The notes beneath the pieces were generated by a model, which saw nothing but the letters and a program-made list of their open reading frames with translations, was not told where the DNA came from and searched no databases. This document shows, piece by piece, positions 26,705 to 36,353 of a stretch of 55,886 nucleotides of DNA (positions within the stretch are counted from its first letter, which is position 1; every line of letters begins with the position of its first letter). This DNA is from Pseudomonas sp. IPO3778 (GTDB lineage: Bacteria; Pseudomonadota; Gammaproteobacteria; Pseudomonadales; Pseudomonadaceae). Made by a program: the position numbers and the translations under genes. Location: NCBI RefSeq assembly GCF_013386825.1, contig NZ_JACARC010000025.1:1-55886 (forward strand), read 5' to 3'.

Positions 26705-27406
26705 TCAAGACAGTGGATACAGCGCCTCATCAAACTGCTCCAGTTTGGGAAACACCAACGGCTGGTCATCCGCCAGCCCTTCCAGCCGCTGCCGGTAACG
26801 GTGCAGGAATTCCTGCCGCGCCTCGGCGCTGATGTACGGCACATGCCACGCCACAAACGGCTCCAGCACCTCAAACCCCACATACGCCAGCGTGCCACGC
26901 AAAATCGGCCGCAGCATATCCGCAAGCGGTCCATGAATCGCCCCCTCGCCAAACATATGCTCGCGCCCGCCGAGGGTGACCGTCACCAGCGCTTTCTTGC
27001 CGGCGAGCCCGCCCTGATCATAAAAGCGCTTGCCGCCGTAACACACGCCCGACACCAGCACCCGGTCAATCCAGCCCTTGAGCATGGCCGGCGCGGAGAA
27101 CCAGAAGATCGGGAAGTTGAAGATCAGCAGATCGGCCCACAGCAGTTTGTCCAGTTCCTGCTGGATATCCGCCGCGATCGACTGGCTTTTCACCCCCAGT
27201 CGCTGCTCCAGGGCATACACCAGGTACTCGGGATTCTCCCGCGAGGTGAAGTCCGAGGCGCTGGCCACCGGGTTCCAGTTCATCGCGTACAAATCACTGA
27301 CCTGCACCTCATGCCCCTGGGCCTGTAATGTACTAGCAGCCAGGTCACGCAAGGCCGCGGTAAACGACTGCGGCTCCGGGTGGGCGTGGACAATCAAAAC
27401 CTTCAT
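26705..27406 (-). CDS. NAD(P)H:quinone oxidoreductase, flavodoxin-like fold
   Basis: A 233-residue cytoplasmic flavoprotein of the NQO1/MdaB/KefF type. It has MKVLIVHAHPEPQSFTAAL at the FMN/FAD phosphate loop, then FNFPIFWFSAPAMLKGWIDRVL and a VTLGGREHMFG loop. These enzymes transfer two electrons from NAD(P)H to quinones or similar acceptors. It is the last gene of the minus-strand catabolic run, nine bases after the ABC ATPase gene, so it may serve that pathway. The acceptor is unknown. Confidence 0.88.
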   Translation of the reverse strand: MKVLIVHAHPEPQSFTAALRDLAASTLQAQGHEVQVSDLYAMNWNPVASASDFTSRENPEYLVYALEQRLGVKSQSIAADIQQELDKLLWADLLIFNFPIFWFSAPAMLKGWIDRVLVSGVCYGGKRFYDQGGLAGKKALVTVTLGGREHMFGEGAIHGPLADMLRPILRGTLAYVGFEVLEPFVAWHVPYISAEARQEFLHRYRQRLEGLADDQPLVFPKLEQFDEALYPLS

Positions 27407-27415
27407 ATCAGTTCC

Positions 27416-29035
27416 TCAAGAAGTCAGTGCGGCCCGTTCGGCCAGCAAATGGTCGAGCCAGTCGGGGTCCATCTCCGGCTCCGATGAAAACAGCAGGCCG
27501 GTGTAGTCCTGGTACGGCGGGGTGAAGATCGCGCTGCGGCTGCCCCGGTCCACCACCCTTCCGCGCTGCATCACCACCACCTCGTCGGCGATCGCGCGCA
27601 CGGTCGCCACATCGTGGGTAATAAACAGGTAGGCCACGCCCAACTGCTGCTGGATACGGTTGAGCAGTTTCAGCACGCCCTCGGCCACCAACTGATCCAG
27701 GGCGGAGGTCACTTCATCGCAGATGATCAGTTGCGGGTCGGCCGCCAGGGCGCGGGCGATGCAAATCCGCTGCTTCTGGCCGCCGGACAGCTCCCGGGGC
27801 TGGCGCTCCATGAACGTGGCCGGGTCCAGTTCGATCATCTCCAGCAACTCGGCGACCCGGGCGCGCATGGCCTTGCCCTTGAGGCCAAGGTAAAAGGTCA
27901 GCGGTCGGCCGATGATGTCGACGATGCGTTGGCGCGGGTTCAGTGCGGTATCCGGGATCTGGTAGATCATCTGGATTCGCCGCAACTGCTCCTTGCTGCG
28001 CCGACGAAAGTCCGCCGGCAACGCTTCGCCGTCATACAGCACCTGCCCCGCCGTGGCCGGCAACAGCCCGGTAATCAACCGCGCCGTGGAGCTTTTGCCG
28101 CTGCCGGACTCACCAATCACCGCCAGCGTCTGGCCGCGATACAGGCTCATCGACACGTCATGCAGCACCGGCTGATGCCCGTAGCTGGCGCACACCTGGC
28201 GCACTTCCAGCAACGGCACTTGCTGCTCGGGACAGGCCTTGGGCTCAGTGCGAAAACTGCGTACCGCCCACAGGGACTTGGTGTAGTCCTGTTGCGGGGC
28301 GCTGAGCATGGTGCGGGTCTCGGCTTCCTCCACCAACTTGCCGTGGCGCAACACCATGATGCGGTCGGCCATTTGCGCAACCACCGCCAGGTCATGGCTG
28401 ATATACAGCGCGGCACTGCCGAAGGTTTTCACCGCATCGCGGATCGCCGCCAGCACCTCGATCTGTGTGGTGACGTCGAGGGCCGTGGTGGGTTCGTCGA
28501 AGATAATCAGGTCGGGATGGCAGGCCATCGCCATGGCCGTCATCACCCGTTGCAGCTGCCCGCCAGACACCTGGTGCGGGTAACGTTGGCCGATGGTTTC
28601 CGGATTGGGCAGGCGCAGCACACGGTACAGCTCCACTGCCTCGCGTTCGGCCTCGGCACGGCTAATGCCACCGTTGATCACGGCGGTCTCCACATGCTGG
28701 TCAATCAGCCGGTGGGCCGGGTTGAAGGACGCGGCAGCGCTCTGGGCCACATAGGCAATGCGCAGCCCCCGCAGCTTTCGCAAGGCTTCGGGTTTGGCCT
28801 GCAACAGCTGGATGCCGTCAAAGCACACCGAGCCACCGGTGATGCGGCAACCGTCGCGGGCAAAGCCCATGGCCGCCAGGCCCAACGTCGATTTACCCGC
28901 GCCGGATTCCCCAATCAACCCCAACACCTCGCCCCGCTGCAAGGTCAGGTCGATACCCTTGATCAGTGGATGCCAGGCCTCCTCGTAATGCCCTTCAATC
29001 TGCAGGTTGCGGATTTCCAGCAATGGCTTGTCCAT
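27416..29035 (-). CDS. Peptide-type ABC transporter, fused twin ATPase
   Basis: A 539-residue protein with two complete ABC ATPase halves, equivalent to DppD and DppF joined. First half: Walker A GESGAGKST near 46, signature VSGGQLQRV, Walker B LIIFDEPTTALD. Second half: Walker A GESGSGKSS, signature LSGGQKQRI, Walker B LIICDEVTSALD. It powers import by the two permeases upstream, where GGATG follows the permease stop almost directly. The ATG at 29035 is favoured over a GTG three codons upstream. The second half has Val for Pro after Asp-Glu in Walker B (DEV), a mild change. Confidence 0.94.
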   Translation of the reverse strand: MDKPLLEIRNLQIEGHYEEAWHPLIKGIDLTLQRGEVLGLIGESGAGKSTLGLAAMGFARDGCRITGGSVCFDGIQLLQAKPEALRKLRGLRIAYVAQSAAASFNPAHRLIDQHVETAVINGGISRAEAEREAVELYRVLRLPNPETIGQRYPHQVSGGQLQRVMTAMAMACHPDLIIFDEPTTALDVTTQIEVLAAIRDAVKTFGSAALYISHDLAVVAQMADRIMVLRHGKLVEEAETRTMLSAPQQDYTKSLWAVRSFRTEPKACPEQQVPLLEVRQVCASYGHQPVLHDVSMSLYRGQTLAVIGESGSGKSSTARLITGLLPATAGQVLYDGEALPADFRRRSKEQLRRIQMIYQIPDTALNPRQRIVDIIGRPLTFYLGLKGKAMRARVAELLEMIELDPATFMERQPRELSGGQKQRICIARALAADPQLIICDEVTSALDQLVAEGVLKLLNRIQQQLGVAYLFITHDVATVRAIADEVVVMQRGRVVDRGSRSAIFTPPYQDYTGLLFSSEPEMDPDWLDHLLAERAALTS

Positions 29036-29037
29036 CC

Positions 29038-29865
29038 TCAACACTCCTTCAGGCCGCTGGATTTATGCAGCATCCAGTCGACGACAAAATTCACGCTGAC
29101 GGTGATCAACGCCACCGCCAGGGCCGGCAGCAACGGGCTGATGTCGCCGAAGGTGATCAGCACCGCGTTGTCGCGGACCATGCTGCCCCAATCGGCGGTG
29201 GGCGGTTGAATGCCCAGGCCGAGGAACGACAGCGCGCTGATAAACAAAAACACAAAGCAGAAGCGCAGGCCGAACTCGGCAATCAACGGGGCGGCGGCGT
29301 TGGGCAGCACTTCACGGGTGACCAGCCACCACAGCCCCTCCCCGCGCAAGCGCGCGGCTTCGACAAAGTCTTGCACCACCACGGTCATCGCCACGGCCCG
29401 GGACAGGCGGAACACCCGGGTCGAGTCCAGCAGGGCAATCACCAGCACCAGCGAAGTGGCGTTGGTGCCCACCACGCTGAGGATCAGCAAGGCGAAGATC
29501 AGTTGCGGGATCGCCATCAGGATGTCCACCACCCGTGACAACCCTTGATCGACCCAGCCACCCTTGATCGCCGCAATCAAGCCGCTCAAGCCACCCAGCA
29601 AAAACGCCAGCACCGTGGTCAGGAATGCAATGCCCAGGGTATTGCGCGCGCCATACACCAGGCGGCTGAACATATCCCGCCCAAGGTTATCGGTGCCCAG
29701 CAAAAACTGGCCGCTCCAGGGCGCAAACCCGTCGCCCACCACCTGGGTTTCGCCATAAGGCGCCAGCACCGGTGCAAACAGCGCCACCAGCACGTACAGC
29801 ACGATGATCAGCAGGCCGAACTTCGCGCTCAATGGCGCCTTGGCCAGTTGTGTGAGAAGGCTCAT
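29038..29865 (-). CDS. Peptide-type ABC transporter permease (DppC-like)
   Basis: A 275-residue inner-membrane protein with about six helices. It carries the DppC-type features GTDNLGRDMFSRLVYGAR and the EAA coupling loop FVEAARLRGEGLWWLVTREVLPNAAAPL, which docks on the ATPase. It lies three bases after the DppB-like permease stop and is closely followed by the ATPase, so all are one transcript. Imports the ligand delivered by the binding protein at 31015. Confidence 0.94.
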   Translation of the reverse strand: MSLLTQLAKAPLSAKFGLLIIVLYVLVALFAPVLAPYGETQVVGDGFAPWSGQFLLGTDNLGRDMFSRLVYGARNTLGIAFLTTVLAFLLGGLSGLIAAIKGGWVDQGLSRVVDILMAIPQLIFALLILSVVGTNATSLVLVIALLDSTRVFRLSRAVAMTVVVQDFVEAARLRGEGLWWLVTREVLPNAAAPLIAEFGLRFCFVFLFISALSFLGLGIQPPTADWGSMVRDNAVLITFGDISPLLPALAVALITVSVNFVVDWMLHKSSGLKEC

Positions 29866-29868
29866 GGT

Positions 29869-30828
29869 CTACCCCTTGGGATGCATCAGGCGTGGGTTGG
29901 TGGCGATGGACAGCACATCGGCGCCGGTGTTGAGCAGGATGTAGGTGGCGGCGAAGATCAGGCTGCAGGCCTGCACCACCGGGATATCGCGCTTGGACAC
30001 CGAGTCCACCAGCAACTGCCCGAGCCCCGGGTACACAAACACCACTTCGACCACCACCACGCCTACCACCAGATACGCCAGGTTGAGGGCGATCACGTTG
30101 ACGATCGGCGCCAGCGCATTGGGCAACGCGTGGCGCCAGATAATCCGCGACTGGCTGATGCCCTTGAGCCGGGCCATTTCGATGTAGGGGCTCGCCAGCA
30201 GGTTGATCAGCGAGGCGCGGGTCATGCGCATCATCTGCGCGATCACCACCAGGCTCAGGGTGGCCACCGGCAGCACCGAGCGTTCGAGGATGGTGCCGAA
30301 TGACGCGTCCGGCGCCAGGTTGGACAGGCTGGGAAACCAGCCGAGCTTGACCGAAAACACCAGGATCAGCAGGTACGCGACGAAGAACTCGGGGAACGAC
30401 ACCGCACTCAGGGCCGAGGTGTTGAGCAGGCGGTCGAACCAGCTGTTGCGGTACAGCGCAGCGAGCATGCCCAGCACCAGCGCCAAAGGCACCGAGACCA
30501 ACGCGGCCAGTGCCGCCAGGCGCAAGGTGTTACCCAGGCGTGCGCCGATCAGCTCGGCGATGGGCCGCTGGTTGGCCAGAGAGGCACCAAGGTCGCCGTG
30601 CAGAAGGCGCAACAGCCATTGCACGAAGCGGCTCAGGGGCGGCAGGTCCAGGCCCAATTGGGCGCGGAAGGCCGCCACGGTTTCCGGCGTGGCCGACTGG
30701 CCGAGCATGGCCTGGGCGATATCCCCGGGGAGCATGCCCACGGCCAGGAAGATGATCACCGACACGGCGAACAACGACAGCAGGCCGAGAGCGAGGCGTT
30801 GGAGTACCAGCTTGAATAGGCTATTCAT
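29869..30828 (-). CDS. Peptide-type ABC transporter permease (DppB-like)
   Basis: A 319-residue inner-membrane protein with about six helices. The N-terminal LGLLSLFAVSVIIFLAVGMLPGD and the EAA-like loop MARLKGISQSRIIWRHALPNALAPIV are typical of DppB/OppB permeases. It heads the permease-permease-ATPase group. A REP element lies between it and the binding-protein gene upstream, which may lower permease expression relative to the binding protein. Confidence 0.94.
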   Translation of the reverse strand: MNSLFKLVLQRLALGLLSLFAVSVIIFLAVGMLPGDIAQAMLGQSATPETVAAFRAQLGLDLPPLSRFVQWLLRLLHGDLGASLANQRPIAELIGARLGNTLRLAALAALVSVPLALVLGMLAALYRNSWFDRLLNTSALSAVSFPEFFVAYLLILVFSVKLGWFPSLSNLAPDASFGTILERSVLPVATLSLVVIAQMMRMTRASLINLLASPYIEMARLKGISQSRIIWRHALPNALAPIVNVIALNLAYLVVGVVVVEVVFVYPGLGQLLVDSVSKRDIPVVQACSLIFAATYILLNTGADVLSIATNPRLMHPKG

Positions 30829-30876
30829 GTTCGGTTCTCATGAGTTGAGCATTTTCCTGATGGCCACACATTTCCC

Positions 30877-30974
30877 CTGTGGGAGCTGTCGAGCTTTAGC
30901 GAGGCTGCGATGCAGACGCTGCGGTTTAACAGGACACCGCGGTGATGCCATCGCAGGCAAGCCAGCTCCCACAC
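30877..30974. repeat. REP-type element inside the ABC transporter operon
   Basis: CTGTGGGAGCTGTCGAGC at the left and GCAGGCAAGCCAGCTCCCACA at the right form a degenerate facing pair of about 98 bases. The inner arms match poorly. It separates the binding-protein gene from its permeases. Confidence 0.75.
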
Positions 30975-31014
30975 TTGGTTTTCATTGCCTGAGCGATAGC
31001 GTTCGACACAAGAA

Positions 31015-32601
31015 TCACGCCTGCCACCACCGCTCAATCAGCCGCAACCCATCCAGTTCCCCATACGGCGCCGTCAGCGGTCCATGGCTGACGCGGTTCG
31101 AGCGTGCCGCCACGGAGCTGGCAAACAACGGCACAATCGCCCCGCCATCGTCCCGGCACAGGCTCTGCATTTCGTTGTACATGTCCTGGCGCAGCGGCGC
31201 GTTCATCTCCCCGCGCGCCGCGTTGAGCAACTGGTTGAAGCGCGGGTTATCCCAATGGGTTTCGTTCCAGGCCGCGCCCTTGGCGTAGCCGATGCTGAAC
31301 ATGCGGTCGGCGGTCAGGCTGCTGTACCAGAACGAGGTGGTGAACGGCTGCTTCATCCAGACGTTGGAGAAGAACCCGTCCGCCGGCTCGCGCACCACGT
31401 CGATATCAATCCCGGCCTGTCGCGCCTGTTCCTTGAACAGCACCGAGGCGTCCACCGCGCCGGTGTAGGCGGCGTCGGAGGCTTGCAGGCGCACCTTGAG
31501 GGACTCGACACCGGCCTTGCGCAGGTAGAACCGTGACTTGTCCGGGTCGTAGGTGCGTTGCTCCAACGCGGCGTTGATAAAGCGGCTGCCGGGCTGGATC
31601 GGATGGTCGTTGCCCACCAGGCCATAGCCATGCAGCACCGAGGCCAGCAGGGTTTCGCGGTTGATCGCATGTTTCATCGCCATGCGAATGTCGTTGTTCT
31701 TGAACTCGTTGCTGTCGCACAACATCGGGAAGGTGTAGTGCTGGGCGCCCTTGGTTTCTTCGATCACCAGCGTGGGGTTGCGCTTGAGCAGGGCCACGGT
31801 TTTCAGGTCGACCTTGTTGATCACATCCACTTGCCCGGTAACCAGCGCATTGACCCGCGCCGCGCCGTCGGCAATGGCGATCAGCTCGGCACTGGCGAAA
31901 TGCGCCCTTCCCTGTTTCCAGTAACCGGGGTTGCGCTCCAGGTCCATGCGCACGCCGGGCTCGAAGCTTTTCAGGCGGTAACCACTGGTGCCGATCCCGG
32001 CCTGCCAGTCGGCCACGCCATCCTTGGCCGGCATGATCACCAGGTGATAATCGGCAACCACGTAGGCGAAATCGGCGTTACCCGAATGCAGTTCGAACAC
32101 CACCGCATCGCTGCCCTTGGCACTGACGCTGGCCACATCACCGATCACCGTCTTGGCCGCCGAGGTGGAGTTGGCCGCCAGGTGGTGGTTGATCGAGGCC
32201 ACCACGTCGTCAGCGGTCAGGCTTTTGCCGTTATGGAAGGTCACGCCCTGGCGCAGCTTGAAGGTCCAGATCCGCGCGTCGGGAGTTGACTCGAAACTTT
32301 CGGCCAGTTCGGGGATGGCGGTGCCGTCCACGGCGATTTCGGTGAGGGTGTTGTACACCGCCGAAAAGCCGACGAAGGTGAAGGTGTCGACCCAGGAACC
32401 CGGGTCACGGGAGTCGGTGGTGCTGCCCCCGGCCAGGCCCATGCGCAGTACGCCACCCGGCTTGGGCACGGCCTCTTCGGCAAAGGCCGGCAGCGGCAGG
32501 CCCATGGAGAACGCAGCGGCCACGGCACCGGCGACGGCGCTGTGTTTGAGGAAGTCCCGTCGGTGCATCGCTTGAGTCATTTTGTTGTTGTTTTCACTCA
32601 T
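31015..32601 (-). CDS. Peptide-type ABC substrate-binding protein with Tat signal
   Basis: A 528-residue periplasmic binding protein of SBP family 5 (dipeptide/nickel type). The N-terminus has a twin-arginine signal, RRDFLK at 14-19, followed by a hydrophobic stretch ending PAFAEEA. The body shows the family segments LAESFESTPDARIWTFKLRQGVTFHNGK and MKHAINRETLL. AGGAG lies eight bases before the ATG. It captures the substrate for the importer downstream. Family 5 proteins bind peptides but also opines, betaines and glycosides, so peptides cannot be assumed. It follows the ThDP decarboxylase gene by 12 bases. Confidence 0.92.
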   Translation of the reverse strand: MSENNNKMTQAMHRRDFLKHSAVAGAVAAAFSMGLPLPAFAEEAVPKPGGVLRMGLAGGSTTDSRDPGSWVDTFTFVGFSAVYNTLTEIAVDGTAIPELAESFESTPDARIWTFKLRQGVTFHNGKSLTADDVVASINHHLAANSTSAAKTVIGDVASVSAKGSDAVVFELHSGNADFAYVVADYHLVIMPAKDGVADWQAGIGTSGYRLKSFEPGVRMDLERNPGYWKQGRAHFASAELIAIADGAARVNALVTGQVDVINKVDLKTVALLKRNPTLVIEETKGAQHYTFPMLCDSNEFKNNDIRMAMKHAINRETLLASVLHGYGLVGNDHPIQPGSRFINAALEQRTYDPDKSRFYLRKAGVESLKVRLQASDAAYTGAVDASVLFKEQARQAGIDIDVVREPADGFFSNVWMKQPFTTSFWYSSLTADRMFSIGYAKGAAWNETHWDNPRFNQLLNAARGEMNAPLRQDMYNEMQSLCRDDGGAIVPLFASSVAARSNRVSHGPLTAPYGELDGLRLIERWWQA

Positions 32602-32613
32602 GGTGTTGCTCCT

Positions 32614-34224
32614 CTAAAGGTTCACACAGGCATGCTTCAACTCGATCAAGGTCACGCCGTTGCGCTTGAAACCGTTACGCAAATCCGTCTGCAGCTCATC
32701 CAGGTTCTGTGGCTCGCTGACCGTACAACCGAATGCCCGCGCCAACGCGGCGAAGTCCGGGTTGCGCGGCAGGACGCCGATGGGTTCGATGTCCAGGCTC
32801 AGCATGTCGTCGCGAATTTGCCCCAGGGCATCGTTGTTCCACAGCAACACCACCAGCGGGCTGTCCAGTTCTTCCACCGCGGTGGCCAGCTCCTGGGCGG
32901 TGTAGAGAAAGCCGCCGTCGCCCACCAGCACCAGGCCAGGCCGTTCAGGTGCGCCGAACTTGGCGCCGATCCCGGCCGGCAAGCCATAGCCCAAGGTGCC
33001 GTAGCCGGTGGGGTGCAACCAGCTGCGGATGGCGTTGCTGGGGAAGGCGTAGTTGCCGGTGTAGGCCAACTGGGTCATGTCACTGCTGATGAAGGCGTTG
33101 GCCGGCAGCTCAGCGGCCACACGGTCGAGAATGGCCTGGTGAATCCGCTGCAACGGACCATGGCCGCTGCTGACTGCCTGGCGTAATGCCGCGACCGCTT
33201 TGGTCGCCGCATCGGCGTTACGCGGCGTGGCCGGCAGGCGTTCCAGCAGGGCCTGCGCGGTGTGTTGGGCATCACCGAGCAACGCCACGGCACAGGGATA
33301 AAAATCGTTGAACTTGCGCGGGTCGATATCCACCCGCAGCAGCTCGCCATTAATCGGCAGGCGTTCGCGCCAGAAATCGGTATCGGCCATTTCGGTGCCA
33401 ATGGCCAACACCACATCCGCCTCAGCAATAAGCTGCCAGCCGGGCTCGACGCACAAGGTGGAACCGGCATTCAGCGGATGCTCCACCGGCAGCAATCCCT
33501 TGCCGGCCACGCTGCTGAAAAACGGCGCCGCCAATTGCGTACTCAAGCGCTGCAACGCGTTCGCCGCCGACAGCGCGCCGCCACCGCCAATGATCATCGG
33601 ACGCTTGGCCGCAGCCAGTTTCGCCACCGCCTGATCAAGGCGTTCAGCCGACGGCACACCGCGCCCGCCGCGGCGCACCACTTCATGGCTCCAGTCTCGT
33701 TTGATCGGCGCCGACAGCACATCCAGCGGCACCGAAATATGCACTGGCCGTGGCCGCTCACTGTCGAACACCGAGTAGGCCCGCGCGATCAACTCCGGCA
33801 GGTCCTCAGCACTCAACGCCACCGCCGAAAACGCGGTGATGGGCGCGGTCATCGCCCGCTGGTCCTGGGTTTCATGCAGGCAACCCCAGCCCTTGCCGAG
33901 GCTGGCGGTGTGGTTGACGCTGGAAATCACCAGCAGCGGAATCGAGTCGGCATACGCCTGGCCGATGGCCGTCGCCGCATTGGTCACCCCCGGCCCGGTG
34001 ATGATGAAACACACCCCCGGCTTGCCGCTGACCCGGGCGTAACCGTCCGCCATGAAGCCGGCGCCCTGCTCGTGGCGGGTCAACACATGCCGAATGCCAC
34101 TGCCGGGCAAGCCGCGATACAGCTCCAGGGTATGCACACCGGGAATTCCGAACACAGTGTCGACGCCATAGTTGGCCAGCAATCGCACCAGGGCCTGGCC
34201 GCCCGTCAAGGTTTTACTTTGCAT
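32614..34224 (-). CDS. Thiamine diphosphate-dependent decarboxylase, acetolactate synthase/AruI-like
   Basis: A 536-residue ThDP enzyme. The N-terminal domain has the catalytic Glu in RHEQGAGFMADGYAR. The central domain has APFFSSVAGKGLLP, and the C-terminal domain has the ThDP motif GDGGFL...NN. It most resembles the 5-guanidino-2-oxopentanoate decarboxylase (AruI) branch, which removes CO2 from a 2-oxo acid. The ATG at 34224 is chosen because AAGGAG lies six bases upstream. It sits between an acyl-CoA synthetase gene and the binding-protein gene, so it is probably a step in degrading the imported compound. The guanidino substrate is not proven, because acyl-CoA enzymes surround it and no transaminase is present. 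Confidence 0.8.
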   Translation of the reverse strand: MQSKTLTGGQALVRLLANYGVDTVFGIPGVHTLELYRGLPGSGIRHVLTRHEQGAGFMADGYARVSGKPGVCFIITGPGVTNAATAIGQAYADSIPLLVISSVNHTASLGKGWGCLHETQDQRAMTAPITAFSAVALSAEDLPELIARAYSVFDSERPRPVHISVPLDVLSAPIKRDWSHEVVRRGGRGVPSAERLDQAVAKLAAAKRPMIIGGGGALSAANALQRLSTQLAAPFFSSVAGKGLLPVEHPLNAGSTLCVEPGWQLIAEADVVLAIGTEMADTDFWRERLPINGELLRVDIDPRKFNDFYPCAVALLGDAQHTAQALLERLPATPRNADAATKAVAALRQAVSSGHGPLQRIHQAILDRVAAELPANAFISSDMTQLAYTGNYAFPSNAIRSWLHPTGYGTLGYGLPAGIGAKFGAPERPGLVLVGDGGFLYTAQELATAVEELDSPLVVLLWNNDALGQIRDDMLSLDIEPIGVLPRNPDFAALARAFGCTVSEPQNLDELQTDLRNGFKRNGVTLIELKHACVNL

Positions 34225-34235
34225 TGTCATCTCCT

Positions 34236-36335
34236 TCACGCCTGGGCGAGACGGATCAATGCATCGACCGCCGTGGCGCCCCGGGCATTGACCAGCAATG
34301 GGTTTACATCCAGTTCCAGCAACTGCCCCGCGTTGGCGCAGGCGTAGTCGGCCACCGCCCGAATGGCCGCCACCAGCGCTTCCATATCGGCCCCCTCACG
34401 CCCGCGAAAACCTTGCAGCAATGCGGCGCTGCGCAGGCTGAGCACGGCATTGCGGATCGCATCATCGGTGGTTGGCAGCAGCAGGCTGCGGCTGTCCTTG
34501 AGCAGTTCCACGAGGATTCCACCGGCGCCGATCACCAACGCCAGGCCAAAGTCGTTTTCACGCTTGATGCCCACAATCAGCTCCGCCAACGGTGGCGTGG
34601 CCATGGACTCCAGCAGCAGGTGATCAAGTGGAACATCCGGCGCGTAGGCGGCGATTTGCTCGCGCATCTGGGCCAGGGCGGCGCTCAAGGCGAGGCCGTC
34701 CCGCAGGTTGAGCGCCACGGCACCGGCCTCGGTTTTGTGCGGCAGGTGTGCACTGACGGCCTTGAGTACCAGCGGGTAGCCCAACCTGCCGGCATCGGCA
34801 ATCGCCCGCGCCGGCGTGCTCAAGACACCGGCCGGCGTGGTCAATCCGAACGCCCGCAGCGCTTGCTTGGAGTCCCACTCGTTAAGCGACTGGCCGTGCT
34901 CTTCAAGGGCTTGCGGGCACAGCGGAACCAGTATCGACTCCCCCCGCGCCAGCAACGCCCGGCGATTGTTCTGGTAACCGGCAATCCGGCCCCAGGCCGC
35001 CAGCGCGTCTTCCACCCCTTGCAACGCCGCAACGCCTTGGGCATGCAGGCGCTCGCGAGCGTGGGCCGGCAGCAATTCGGGGAATGCCGAGGTGACAAAC
35101 CCGGTCTTGCCGTGGCGAGTCAGCGCGCCGCAAAACAGCTCCAGCAGCAGGTCGCATTCCTTGCGTTCACCGGTAAATTCAGCGGGGTAGTCGAGCACCA
35201 GCATTGCCGCATCCGCTTCGGTGCGCAGTGCGGTGTCGAGCATGGCGTTGAGGGCTTCACTGTTGCCCCAGATGGCCGTGGTGAAATCCAGCGGGTTGAC
35301 CAGGTTGGCGTAGCTGGGCAGCACCTGCGCCAGTTCCGAACGCTGGCCTTCATCGAGTTTCGGCAGGCTCAGCTCGTTGCGCTCGGCGTAGTCGGCAATC
35401 AACCCGGCATCGCCACCGGAACAAGCCAGGGCGATCAGGCTGTTGCCCGCCGGCAAATTCCCGCAGGCCGCCGCTTTCAGGGTTTCGACAAAACTCACCG
35501 GCCCGCTGACCCGGATCACACCCAGGCGTGCAAACAGGCTGTCGTACAGTGCATCGGAGCCCGACAACGAACTGGTATGACTCAAGGCCAACTCGGCGCC
35601 GATCTGTGACACGCCGGTTTTCAGGGCGATGATCGGAATACCCTTTTCCAGCGCCTTGTGAGCCGCGCGAGCGAACCCCGGCACATTCTTCAGGCCTTCC
35701 AGGTGCAAGCCGATGGCCGTGACGCGCGGCTCATCCAGCAGCACATCCATCAGCTCGGCGACCCCCAATTGCGCCTGGTTGCCCACCGACGCCATATAGG
35801 CCACCGGCAGCGAACGGTCGCTCATGGACAGGTTGTAAGCGAAGTTGCCGCTCTGGGTCAGTACCGCAACGCCCTTCTCCACCGGCTTGCCGCCATGGGC
35901 CACCGGCCACAGTGCAGAACTGTGCAGGTAATCCAGCAGGCCGTAGCAATTGGGCCCCAGCAGCGCCATCTCTCCGGCCGCCTTGAGCAATTGTTGCTGC
36001 AAGGCCTGGCCTTCGGCGCCGGTTTCGGCAAACCCGGAGGCGTAGCAGATGGCGCCACCGGTGCCGATGGCCGCCAGTTCGGCGACGCAGGTCAGGGTCA
36101 GCTCACGGTTGGTGGCGATAAACACGGCGTCCGGGCCGCACGGCAAATCCGCCACGCGGCGCACGCAGGGAATGCCGTCGAGGCTGTCATGCTGGGGGTT
36201 GACCAGCCACATCGGGCCGTCAAAACCGCCCTCGGCGCAGCGCTTGAGGGCGCGGGCCATGCTGCGTCCACCGACAAACGCCAGGTGACGGGGCGCCAGC
36301 AGGCGCTTGAGGTTGTCGCGAATAGCCTGGGACAT
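34236..36335 (-). CDS. NDP-forming acyl-CoA synthetase (acetate--CoA ligase family)
   Basis: A 699-residue fusion of the alpha and beta parts of the ADP-forming synthetase. The N-terminus is a CoA-binding Rossmann domain (RHLAFVGG, LLGPNCYG). The middle is a ligase-CoA domain with SHTSSLSG, where the His is the phosphorylated residue in the characterised archaeal enzyme. The C-terminus is an ATP-grasp domain (YPLVLKAVSAHLPHKTEAGAV, ELDVNPLLV). It activates an organic acid to its CoA thioester or runs in reverse. It lies 11 bases before the decarboxylase gene and 18 after the acyl-CoA dehydrogenase gene, so it feeds the beta-oxidation-like steps of this operon. Confidence 0.92.
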   Translation of the reverse strand: MSQAIRDNLKRLLAPRHLAFVGGRSMARALKRCAEGGFDGPMWLVNPQHDSLDGIPCVRRVADLPCGPDAVFIATNRELTLTCVAELAAIGTGGAICYASGFAETGAEGQALQQQLLKAAGEMALLGPNCYGLLDYLHSSALWPVAHGGKPVEKGVAVLTQSGNFAYNLSMSDRSLPVAYMASVGNQAQLGVAELMDVLLDEPRVTAIGLHLEGLKNVPGFARAAHKALEKGIPIIALKTGVSQIGAELALSHTSSLSGSDALYDSLFARLGVIRVSGPVSFVETLKAAACGNLPAGNSLIALACSGGDAGLIADYAERNELSLPKLDEGQRSELAQVLPSYANLVNPLDFTTAIWGNSEALNAMLDTALRTEADAAMLVLDYPAEFTGERKECDLLLELFCGALTRHGKTGFVTSAFPELLPAHARERLHAQGVAALQGVEDALAAWGRIAGYQNNRRALLARGESILVPLCPQALEEHGQSLNEWDSKQALRAFGLTTPAGVLSTPARAIADAGRLGYPLVLKAVSAHLPHKTEAGAVALNLRDGLALSAALAQMREQIAAYAPDVPLDHLLLESMATPPLAELIVGIKRENDFGLALVIGAGGILVELLKDSRSLLLPTTDDAIRNAVLSLRSAALLQGFRGREGADMEALVAAIRAVADYACANAGQLLELDVNPLLVNARGATAVDALIRLAQA

Positions 36336-36353
36336 AAGCGTTCTCCGACCCGA

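Noticed and set aside
27614..29209. A long plus-strand frame across the twin ATPase gene
   Set aside because: It is an antisense shadow; composition is His/Gln-rich and no domain is recognised, while the minus strand has complete ABC motifs.
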